Below the pieces are notes generated by a model, which was given only the letters and a program-made list of their open reading frames with translations, searched no databases and was not told the DNA's origin. The translations under genes and the position numbers were made by a program. From positions 1,674,001 to 1,738,000 of the forward strand of contig NZ_CP053381.1 in the NCBI RefSeq assembly GCF_017868775.1: DNA of 64,000 nucleotides, given 5' to 3'. Below, piece by piece: positions 56,769 to 64,000 of the stretch (positions are counted from its first letter, which is position 1; every line of letters begins with the position of its first letter). The DNA is from Billgrantia sulfidoxydans. Lineage in GTDB: Bacteria > Pseudomonadota > Gammaproteobacteria > Pseudomonadales > Halomonadaceae.

Positions 56769-58073
56769 GTGATCAAGGCTGCATTATTACTCACCGGTGT
56801 CTTGGGTGTCGCCTGGATGCCAGCTATTGCTGTTGCCGGAAGTGAAGCGGACAGTTTGCAAAAAGCGATACAGATAGCCATTGATCAAGACCCTTGGTTA
56901 ACCGGAAGTATGTCCACTGAAGCCGCCCTTGAGAACGAGGCCATTGCATCGGCCCAGCTACCTGATCCCCAGATTTCATTGAAAGCGGGAAATCTGCCGG
57001 TTGATACCTTTGACTTGAATCAAGAAGGTATGACCCAGTTCAGCGTAGGAATCAGTCAGAAATTTCCCAGAGGAGATAGCCTGGCGCTTGCCAAGCAACA
57101 AAAGCAGCAGATTGCGGCCCAACAGCCGATGTTGCGGCAGGATAGGGAAGCCAGAGTCGAGGCTACGGTCAGCCAGCTTTGGCTGGAGGCCACTCGAGCT
57201 CAGCTGAGCATCGAGCGGATAGAGCGTGATCGTAGCTTGTTTGAGCAGCTAGCTGATGTCGCCGAGGTGAGTTATTCGTCCGCCTTTGGAATGACCCGCC
57301 AAGACGATGTGATTCGTGCTCAGTTGGAGTTGACTCGCCTGGAGGACCGGTTGACCGATCTCAGGCAGCAACAGGAGGCCGTTGAACGACAGCTATCTGA
57401 ATGGCTGGGGAGCGACGCGATAATGCCGGTAGTGGCGGATTTCCCCGGGCTGGAATTGGAAGAACCTAAGCTTTTCACTGCCGTTGAGCGTCCCAATCGT
57501 CAGGCATGGTATGAGCGGGTGAGGTATCACCCTGCCGTGCTGGCAGTCGATAAGTCGATTGATGCCATGGAAATTGGAGTCGATGCAGCGAGGCAGCAGT
57601 ACAAGCCAGAATGGGGTGTGTCGGCTCAGTATGGCTACCGCGAAGACGACCCCATGGGTGGGAGCCGAGCGGATTTGTTCTCCGTCGGCGTCACATTCGA
57701 CGTGCCTATCTTTACGGAAAATCGACAGGACAAGCGAGTGGCGGCGGCTGCCTCTCGCCATGAATCAGTGCAATATCAAAGGGAAAGCTTGATACGTGAA
57801 CTGATTGCCAGGCTAGAAACAAATTGGGCTAAGTTGTCGCGGCTTGATGAAAGGCTTGCACTGTATGGGAATCGCTTGTTGCCAGAGCTGAGCGAACAGG
57901 CCGCAGCTTCCCTGAATGCCTATAACAATGACGATGGTGATTTTGCAGAAGCCGTGCGGGCACGAATTGATGAAACCAATGCGAGTGTGGAGCTCATAGG
58001 CCTGAAAGCCCAACGACTCAAGGTGATCTCGGATATCAACTACCTGCTGTCCCAAGGCACGTCCGCACGCTAA
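56769..58073 (+). CDS. cusC: Outer-membrane efflux protein (TolC family, CusC-like)
   Basis: 434 residues from a GTG start with GGAG 8 bp upstream. The signal peptide ends near AIAVAGSEA. Two OEP repeats with long coiled-coil segments are seen (about 100-220 and 320-425). The start of the mature part, LQKAIQIAIDQDPWL, is typical. It forms the outer-membrane channel for the RND pump encoded next. No N-terminal lipidation Cys is seen, unlike E. coli CusC. Confidence 0.85.
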   Translation: MIKAALLLTGVLGVAWMPAIAVAGSEADSLQKAIQIAIDQDPWLTGSMSTEAALENEAIASAQLPDPQISLKAGNLPVDTFDLNQEGMTQFSVGISQKFPRGDSLALAKQQKQQIAAQQPMLRQDREARVEATVSQLWLEATRAQLSIERIERDRSLFEQLADVAEVSYSSAFGMTRQDDVIRAQLELTRLEDRLTDLRQQQEAVERQLSEWLGSDAIMPVVADFPGLELEEPKLFTAVERPNRQAWYERVRYHPAVLAVDKSIDAMEIGVDAARQQYKPEWGVSAQYGYREDDPMGGSRADLFSVGVTFDVPIFTENRQDKRVAAAASRHESVQYQRESLIRELIARLETNWAKLSRLDERLALYGNRLLPELSEQAAASLNAYNNDDGDFAEAVRARIDETNASVELIGLKAQRLKVISDINYLLSQGTSAR

Positions 58074-58108
58074 CTCACGACTTATCGAGCCTGAAAAGAG
58101 ACATCACG

Positions 58109-59737
58109 ATGAATCCAATGGGTAGGTACTTTTTCGTCATATTGTTAGGCGTCATTCTGGGCGTGACCGGCAGTATGGTCCTGGGAGGCAACACATTCAT
58201 CCTGAATGCAGTAGAAACTGCTATTGGAAACGATAGTAGTGAGACTGGGGTGGAAGAGAGGGGGGAGCGCGCTCCCCTTTACTGGGTGGCGCCGATGGAT
58301 CCTAACTATAAGCGAGACAAGCCTGGGAAATCCCCGATGGGGATGGACCTCGTACCGGTTTATGATGATCAGGACGAAGGGGATACTCCTGGCACAGTAA
58401 AAATTTCTCCTGATGTCGTCAACAATCTTGGTGTCAAAACAGGCACAGTCGAAAAGGATACCTTTGACACTACGGTAAGGACAGTTGGCTATGTCCAATA
58501 CGATGAAGACAAGCTGGTACATATCCATCCCCGCGTCGAGGGGTGGATAGAAAAGTTATTTGCCAAGTCCGAAGGCGATCGCGTTACCCAAGGTCAACCG
58601 CTCTACTCGATCTATTCGCCGACGCTCGTGAATGCACAGGAAGAATTGTTGCTTGCAATGAACCGCGGCAACCAACGTCTGATTTCTGCCGCCTTGGAAA
58701 GGCTGCGCGCGTTACAAGTTCCCACTGAAGCCATCCAGAGTCTCAAGGATACACGCCAGGTCAGCCAGACGATCATCTTGCGCGCACCTCAGAGTGGCGT
58801 TTTGGACAACTTGCAAGTGCGTGAAGGAATGTTCGTGAGCCCGGGAATGAGCATGATGAGTATTGGCGTTCTTGATCATGTGTGGGCTGTCGGAGAGGTG
58901 TTTGAGCGCCAGGCAGCGTTGATCGCTGAGGGAGATGAGGTTCGCATGACTCTTGACTATCTACCCGAACGGGAGTGGACAGGGGTGGTGGACTATATAT
59001 ATCCAAGTATTGATAGTGAGACGCGTACGGCTCGTGTAAGGGTGCGTTTCGCTAACGATGACCTGGCGCTAAAACCTGGAATGTTTTCTCAGCTGACCAT
59101 TATGTCCGATACGACGACTGAGGCATTGCAAATACCCCGTGAGGCCTTGATTCGCACCGGAAGCCAGTCGCGTGTCGTTCTTGCATTGGGTGATGGAAAA
59201 TTCAAATCGATCGAAGTCGACGTCGGGCGCGTGGGTTGGGAAACCGTCGAGATATTATCGGGCCTTGAGGAGGGCGATCGCATCGTTACGTCGGCTCAGT
59301 TCCTTCTGGATTCCGAGTCAAGTCGAACATCAGACTTTCGACGAATGGAGCATAGTGACAGTGCTGAAGAGGCCGATGAGAATTCCCTTGTTGAGACCGT
59401 ATGGGTGCCGGCACGCATCGAAGATGTCATGCCGGATCATGGCATGGTGACGCTATCCCATGCCCCCATCGCGGCGTGGAACTGGCCGGCCATGAGCATG
59501 GATTTCCAGGTTGCTGATACGGTTAGCCTTGAACAGCTGAAAGACGGTATGGACATCCATGCCGAACTCGAACGGATTGCGGAAGACAAGTTCGCTCTAC
59601 GCGGTGTGCATGTTGATGATGTGAAGACCAAAGCACCCAGCGATGAGGGCATGGATCACGGAGAAACCAGTAATGCGGAACGCGGCCAGCAAGACGTGAT
59701 GAGCCATCAAGGCCATGCAACTGGGGAGAGCAAGTAA
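58109..59737 (+). CDS. cusB: RND periplasmic adaptor CusB-like, with HMBD and CusF-like domains
   Basis: 542 residues. An N-terminal membrane anchor (about 6-26) is followed by a heavy-metal-binding domain (YWVAPMDPNYKRDKPGKSPM) and the membrane-fusion barrel and hairpin regions. The C-terminal part (about 430-500) contains AWNWPAMSMDFQV, the Trp/Met Cu(I)/Ag(I) site of CusF. The tail is His/Met-rich (GMDHGE, DVMSHQGHATGE). It thus joins the adaptor and the metallochaperone in one chain. The stop overlaps cusA by 1 bp. Confidence 0.9.
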   Translation: MNPMGRYFFVILLGVILGVTGSMVLGGNTFILNAVETAIGNDSSETGVEERGERAPLYWVAPMDPNYKRDKPGKSPMGMDLVPVYDDQDEGDTPGTVKISPDVVNNLGVKTGTVEKDTFDTTVRTVGYVQYDEDKLVHIHPRVEGWIEKLFAKSEGDRVTQGQPLYSIYSPTLVNAQEELLLAMNRGNQRLISAALERLRALQVPTEAIQSLKDTRQVSQTIILRAPQSGVLDNLQVREGMFVSPGMSMMSIGVLDHVWAVGEVFERQAALIAEGDEVRMTLDYLPEREWTGVVDYIYPSIDSETRTARVRVRFANDDLALKPGMFSQLTIMSDTTTEALQIPREALIRTGSQSRVVLALGDGKFKSIEVDVGRVGWETVEILSGLEEGDRIVTSAQFLLDSESSRTSDFRRMEHSDSAEEADENSLVETVWVPARIEDVMPDHGMVTLSHAPIAAWNWPAMSMDFQVADTVSLEQLKDGMDIHAELERIAEDKFALRGVHVDDVKTKAPSDEGMDHGETSNAERGQQDVMSHQGHATGESK

Positions 59738-62700
59738 TGATTCCTGCGTTGATCCGTTGGTCAATAAGCAACCGTTTTCTCGTGCTTCTTGCTGCCGTGA
59801 TTCTGGCGGGGGCGGGAATCTATTCAGTCAAGAATACCCCGATTGATGCTCTACCGGACTTGTCAGATGTGCAGGTGATCATCAAGACCAACTACCCGGG
59901 CCAGGCTCCGCAGGTCGTCGAAGATCAAGTCACCTACCCGCTCACCACGGCCATGCTGTCGGTTCCCGGGGCGGCAACGGTACGCGGATACTCCTTCTTC
60001 GGTGACTCCTACGTCTACGTGATCTTTGATGAGGATACCGATCCCTACTGGGCACGCTCTCGTGTGCTGGAGTATCTTTCTCAGGTGGCGCCTACGCTGC
60101 CGGACAGTGCGCGCCCACAGCTTGGCCCTGATGCCACTGGCGTGGGGTGGGTCTATCTCTACGCCCTCATCGACAAGACTGGCCAACATGATCTCAGTGA
60201 GTTGCGGAGCTTGCAGGACTGGTTCCTGAAGTATGAGCTTCAGACCGTGTCGGGCGTCTCTGAAGTCGCGGCGCTTGGCGGCATGGTCAAGCAATACCAG
60301 GTCGTGGTAGATCCGGAGAAACTGCGTGCCTTCGACATTCCCCTGGCTCACATCCAGACCGCTATACAGCGGGCCAACCAGGAAGTTGGCGCCTCGGTCG
60401 TCGAGATGGCCGAAGCCGAGTACATGGTGCGCGCCACTGGTTATATCCAGAGTCGTGAGGATCTTGCCAGTATCCCGCTGGGTGTGGATGACAATGGAAC
60501 GCCTCTGCTGCTCAAGGATGTCGCCGACATCGGGATGGGGCCCCAGATGCGTCGTGGCATTGCCGAACTGAACGGGGAAGGTGAGACCGTCGGCGGCATC
60601 GTCGTCATGCGCACAGGAGAGAATGCCCAGAAGACGATCGATGGGGTCAAGGCCAAGCTTGAGCAGCTCCAGTCCAGCCTGCCGGAGGGGGTGGAGGTCG
60701 TGACGGTCTATGACCGTTCAGGCTTGATCGAAAAGGCGGTAGACAACCTGCTGCGTGGCTTGCTCGAGGAGTTAGCCATCGTAGCCTTGGTATGCGTGCT
60801 CTTCCTGTTCCATCTGCGCTCTGCGTTAGTGGCGATGATCAGCTTGCCGATGGGCATTCTCACTGCCTTCATCATCATGAACTGGCAGGGCATCAACGCC
60901 AACATCATGTCGCTTGCGGGTATCGCCATAGCGATCGGTGCCATGATCGATGGCGCCGTCGTATTGATCGAGAATTTGCACAAGCACATGGAGCGTACAC
61001 CGTTGACGCGTGAGAACCGCTGGAAGGTGGTGGCCGACTCGGCGGTGGAAGTGGGACCGGCTCTTTTCTTCAGCTTGCTGATCATCACTGTCAGCTTTGT
61101 TCCTGTCTTTACCCTCGAGGCCCAAGAGGGGCGAATGTTTTCACCCTTGGCCTTCACCAAGACCTATGCCATGGCAGCCAGTGCCGGGCTGGCGGTCACC
61201 TTGGTTCCGGTGCTGATGGGCTATTTCATCCGCGGCCGCGTACTTCCTGAGCACAAGAATCCGGTCAATCGACTGCTGGTCGGGGTCTACATGCCGGTAC
61301 TCAAGGCGGTATTGAGATTCCCAAAGACGACCATCGCCCTGGTGCTAGCGATAACCCTGGTAGGTTTCTGGCCGGTCAGCAAGATTGGCAGCGAGTTTAT
61401 TCCACCCCTGGATGAAGGGGACTTGATGTACATGCCGACCACTTATCCAGGGCTGTCGATCGGCAAGGCGCGGGAGCTCCTTCAGCAGACCGATAAACTG
61501 ATTGCCAGCGTACCGGAGGTGGACACGGTGTTTGGCAAGATCGGACGGGCCGACACGGCTACCGACCCTGCGCCGCTGACCATGATCGAAACATTCATTC
61601 AGCTCAAACCGCGGGAAGAGTGGCGAGAGGGGATGACCACCGACAAGCTCAAGAAGGAACTCGACAGCCTGGTGCGGATACCGGGGGTATCCAATGCCTG
61701 GGTGATGCCGATTTCGACGCGCATCGATATGCTGGCGACCGGGATCAAGACGCCGGTGGGCATCAAGGTGGGCGGAGAAGATCTCAAGCAGATTCAGTCC
61801 ATCGGACAGCAGCTGGAGACGATCCTTAGCGATGTTCCTGGTACCGCTTCGGTCTATTCCGAGCGGGTGGCCGGAGGTCGCTATATCAAGGTTGATATCA
61901 ACCGCGCTCAGGCGGCGCGCTATGGCCTGAACATTGCCGACGTGCAACAAGTGGTGGCGACCGCTATCGGTGGTCAGAACATTACTCAGACCATCGAGGG
62001 ATTGGAGCGCTACCCGGTCAACCTGCGCTACCCACAGGATTACCGGGACTCCCCCGAGCGGCTGGCCGAGCTGCCGATCGTCACCGCCAATGGGCAGCGT
62101 ATCGCGCTAGCAGACGTGGCGGACATCTACGTGGAGGACGGTCCACCGGCGATCAAGAGCGAAAACGCACGCCCTAACGGTTGGACCTTCGTGGATATCG
62201 AGGGTGTGGATGTCGGCACCTACGTGCAGCGCGCCATGGATGTCGTGGCGGAGGAGCTCGAGCTACCCACCGGATATTCGGTGACGTGGTCCGGGCAATA
62301 TGAATACATGCTGCGTGCCAAGGAGAAGCTGAGCTATGTGGTGCCTTTCACGTTGGCCATCATCGTGATCCTGCTCTACATGAGCTTCAAGCGCTTCAGT
62401 GAGGTAGCCATCATCATGGGCACGCTACCACTGGCCATGGTAGGGGCCATCTGGCTGATGTATCTGCTGGGCTATAACTTCTCCGTGGCCGTGGGAGTGG
62501 GATTTATCGCTTTGGCCGGGGTGGCAGTCGAGATCGGAGTGATCATGCTCGTTTATCTCAACCAGGCCTATCAGCAGATGACCGAGCGCTGTCAACACAA
62601 GGGAGTAGAACCCCGTCGTGAGACACTTCGCCACGCCGTGCTGCACGGTGCTGCCCTGAGGGTGAGACCGGTAATGATGACGTCGGTCTCGACGATTGCC

Positions 62701-62862
62701 GGTCTTCTGCCGCTGATGTACAGCTCCGGCACGGGGTCCGAAATAGTCAGCCGCATTGCGGCCCCGATGGTGGGCGGTATGTTGAGCGCGGTGATACTGA
62801 CGCTTCTGGTATTGCCTTGTGTCTACTATCTGTGGAAATGCCGCCATGTGAACCATTCATAA
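59737..62862 (+). CDS. cusA: Heavy-metal RND efflux pump CusA-like
   Basis: 1041 residues, 12 membrane helices. It exports Cu(I)/Ag(I) from periplasm or cytoplasm using the proton gradient. Family marks are NTPIDALPDLSDVQVII near the N-terminus, the proton-relay region GIAIAIGAMIDGAVVLIENLHKH in the fourth helix area (shown in part), and the central Met-rich substrate path with IPPLDEGDLMYMP. The operon order cusC-cusB-cusA with a 1-bp overlap supports coupled expression. Confidence 0.94.
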   Translation: MIPALIRWSISNRFLVLLAAVILAGAGIYSVKNTPIDALPDLSDVQVIIKTNYPGQAPQVVEDQVTYPLTTAMLSVPGAATVRGYSFFGDSYVYVIFDEDTDPYWARSRVLEYLSQVAPTLPDSARPQLGPDATGVGWVYLYALIDKTGQHDLSELRSLQDWFLKYELQTVSGVSEVAALGGMVKQYQVVVDPEKLRAFDIPLAHIQTAIQRANQEVGASVVEMAEAEYMVRATGYIQSREDLASIPLGVDDNGTPLLLKDVADIGMGPQMRRGIAELNGEGETVGGIVVMRTGENAQKTIDGVKAKLEQLQSSLPEGVEVVTVYDRSGLIEKAVDNLLRGLLEELAIVALVCVLFLFHLRSALVAMISLPMGILTAFIIMNWQGINANIMSLAGIAIAIGAMIDGAVVLIENLHKHMERTPLTRENRWKVVADSAVEVGPALFFSLLIITVSFVPVFTLEAQEGRMFSPLAFTKTYAMAASAGLAVTLVPVLMGYFIRGRVLPEHKNPVNRLLVGVYMPVLKAVLRFPKTTIALVLAITLVGFWPVSKIGSEFIPPLDEGDLMYMPTTYPGLSIGKARELLQQTDKLIASVPEVDTVFGKIGRADTATDPAPLTMIETFIQLKPREEWREGMTTDKLKKELDSLVRIPGVSNAWVMPISTRIDMLATGIKTPVGIKVGGEDLKQIQSIGQQLETILSDVPGTASVYSERVAGGRYIKVDINRAQAARYGLNIADVQQVVATAIGGQNITQTIEGLERYPVNLRYPQDYRDSPERLAELPIVTANGQRIALADVADIYVEDGPPAIKSENARPNGWTFVDIEGVDVGTYVQRAMDVVAEELELPTGYSVTWSGQYEYMLRAKEKLSYVVPFTLAIIVILLYMSFKRFSEVAIIMGTLPLAMVGAIWLMYLLGYNFSVAVGVGFIALAGVAVEIGVIMLVYLNQAYQQMTERCQHKGVEPRRETLRHAVLHGAALRVRPVMMTSVSTIAGLLPLMYSSGTGSEIVSRIAAPMVGGMLSAVILTLLVLPCVYYLWKCRHVNHS

Positions 62863-62875
62863 CGTCAGGATCGAC

Positions 62876-62933
62876 TAGGCTGGGTGGCACATTCTAGATA
62901 CTCGAATGCCGTATCTCGAGAGCACCCAGCCTA
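62876..62933. repeat. Nested inverted repeat between cusA and lgt
   Basis: Outer arms TAGGCTGGGTG (62876-62886) / CACCCAGCCTA (62923-62933); inner arms AGATAC / GTATCT (about 62896-62916). There is no T tract on the + strand; on the - strand TTTT precedes rather than follows it. It may end cusCBA transcription by another route or be a processing site. Confidence 0.55.
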
Positions 62934-63018
62934 AAACGAATCGTCAGTGGTACTTGATGTGAGGCACTCCAGCGATGCCCCCCTGGTGTTGGGTTGAATT
63001 TTCACTTCGTGAGTCAAG

Positions 63019-63051
63019 ATTCAGCTTGTATTCAGGCCATGAGGCTATGCT
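63019..63051 (+). promoter_or_regulatory. CopR/CusR-like direct repeat and -10 of lgt
   Basis: ATTCAG (63019-63024), CTTGT, ATTCAG (63030-63035), 10 bp, then TATGCT (63046-63051). It has perfect half-sites with the same spacer as the cupredoxin promoter. Confidence 0.75.
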
Positions 63052-63142
63052 GGTAGATAAGAGAGCACGCTTGGCTATTCGCTAACCCGCTGGCGTAGCG
63101 TCGAACGGTTCATAGAAGCTTGAAGGTCGCGAGGAAATTGCC

Positions 63143-63952
63143 ATGATTGCGTACCCACAGATCGATCCAGTGGCATTCTCCCTCGGACCGGTACAGCTAC
63201 ATTGGTATGGCCTAATGTACGTGGTGGGGCTGACGGCCGCATGGTGGCTGGGGCGGCGGCGAGCGCACCGCCTCGGCCTGACCCACGATGATATCGGTGA
63301 CCTGATCTTCTATGGCGCTCTGGGCGTCATCATCGGCGGCCGCCTGGGCTTCGTGTTGTTCTATGGGCTCGATCAGCTCCTGACCAACCCCTTGTGGCTG
63401 TTCATGGTCTGGGAAGGGGGCATGAGTTTCCATGGGGGCCTGGCCGGCGTACTGATCGCCGCGTGGCTGTTCGCTCGCCGTCACCGCCTGGCCTACCTTC
63501 AGCTGACCGATTTCATCGCCCCGCTGGTGCCGATCGGTCTGGGGGCAGGGCGTCTGGGCAACTTCATCAATCACGAGTTGCCGGGGAGGGCCAGCGAAGT
63601 GCCCTGGGCGATGATCTTCCCTCCCATGCTGGGCTTGGGGCCTGAACCCCGACATCCATCAGCACTCTACGAGTTTGTCCTGGAGGGTGTGGTGCTGTTT
63701 GTCGTGTTGTGGTGGGTGTCACGGAAACCGCAAACTCAAGGGCTTATCTCGGGTCTATTCCTGCTTCTGTATGGCACCTTCCGTTTCATCGTGGAGTTTG
63801 TGCGCTTACCCGATCCTCAATTGGGCTTCATCGCCTTTGATTGGCTCACTATGGGACAGTTGTTGACGGTACCAATGTTGGCAGCAGGTGCGTTCCTGGT
63901 CACCACTGCATGTCGTAGTCAGCGAACCATGGTTGCTACATCGGACCGATAA
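63143..63952 (+). CDS. lgt: Prolipoprotein diacylglyceryl transferase (island copy)
   Basis: 269 residues with about seven membrane segments. It attaches diacylglycerol to the lipobox Cys of prelipoproteins. The Lgt signature is [20 protein letters not shown] (canonical GRxGNFINGExxGR, with His in place of Gly here), with [15 protein letters not shown] and [12 protein letters not shown] also typical. It sits in the copper cluster rather than in a core locus and has a perfect copper box, so it is likely an accessory copy; a chromosomal lgt elsewhere is expected but not visible. Confidence 0.92.
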   Translation: MIAYPQIDPVAFSLGPVQLHWYGLMYVVGLTAAWWLGRRRAHRLGLTHDDIGDLIFYGALGVIIGGRLGFVLFYGLDQLLTNPLWLFMVWEGGMSFHGGLAGVLIAAWLFARRHRLAYLQLTDFIAPLVPIGLGAGRLGNFINHELPGRASEVPWAMIFPPMLGLGPEPRHPSALYEFVLEGVVLFVVLWWVSRKPQTQGLISGLFLLLYGTFRFIVEFVRLPDPQLGFIAFDWLTMGQLLTVPMLAAGAFLVTTACRSQRTMVATSDR

Positions 63953-64000
63953 GCAAGACAAGTGATATGAGGTATGTCGATAATATTGGAAGAACGTTAA

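Noticed and set aside
40877..64000. CRISPR-associated transposon
   Set aside because: Tn7-like genes are present, but no CRISPR repeats and no Cas12k or Cascade genes are visible in the window.

Overview
The window reads as chromosomal DNA of a GC-rich gammaproteobacterium, most likely of the Halomonas/Halomonadaceae type. The basis is the gene order mucB-mucD-lepA-lepB-rnc-era-recO-pdxJ-acpS, then a BarA/GacS kinase, cysM, rlmD, relA, mazG and ppc, plus the strong GC bias. No 16S rRNA, tRNA or CRISPR array was seen, so the genus is an inference.

Bases 1 to about 40.7 kb are core chromosome. They hold envelope stress and protein quality control (RseB tail, DegP-type protease), translation and secretion genes (lepA, lepB, rnc, era), recO, pdxJ, acpS, a hybrid BarA/GacS sensor kinase, cysM, rlmD, relA-mazG-ppc, a 1-Cys peroxiredoxin, topB, an AmpG-like permease, rfaH, a SlyD-like isomerase, a lytic transglycosylase, proS, a SatD/DUF3307/AmiD operon, a MoxR-VWA pair, a sterol-desaturase-family protein and a 3-hydroxyisobutyrate-dehydrogenase-like enzyme. 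A 38-codon membrane protein at 30223 has an FNR/ANR-type promoter. The SatD-like gene has a clean palindrome at its promoter.

At about 40,767 the sequence becomes AT-rich and a Tn7-like transposition module follows (TnsA endonuclease, DDE transposase TnsB, AAA+ TnsC). No TniQ/TnsD gene is visible. To its right lies a copper/silver resistance cluster running to the window end. It contains a DUF411 operon with two small membrane or exported proteins, a Met-rich Spy-like protein, a cupredoxin, an OmpR-type regulator and kinase, a CopA multicopper oxidase with CopB, three intact small exported proteins of one family plus a wrecked fourth copy, a DcaP-like porin, a CusCBA-type RND efflux system and a second-site lgt. 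An ISL3-family element (54119-55467) sits beside the wrecked copy.

The main new observation is a shared promoter architecture in the copper cluster: a direct repeat close to WTTCAG, 5 bp, WTTCAG/A, then exactly 10 bp, then a -10 hexamer. It is found upstream of the cupredoxin-regulator-kinase operon, copA-copB, all three small exported-protein genes, the porin and lgt. Decayed versions precede the wrecked paralogue and cusCBA. This predicts one CopR/CusR-type regulon that joins oxidation, efflux, a porin, a family of uncharacterised exported proteins and lipoprotein maturation.
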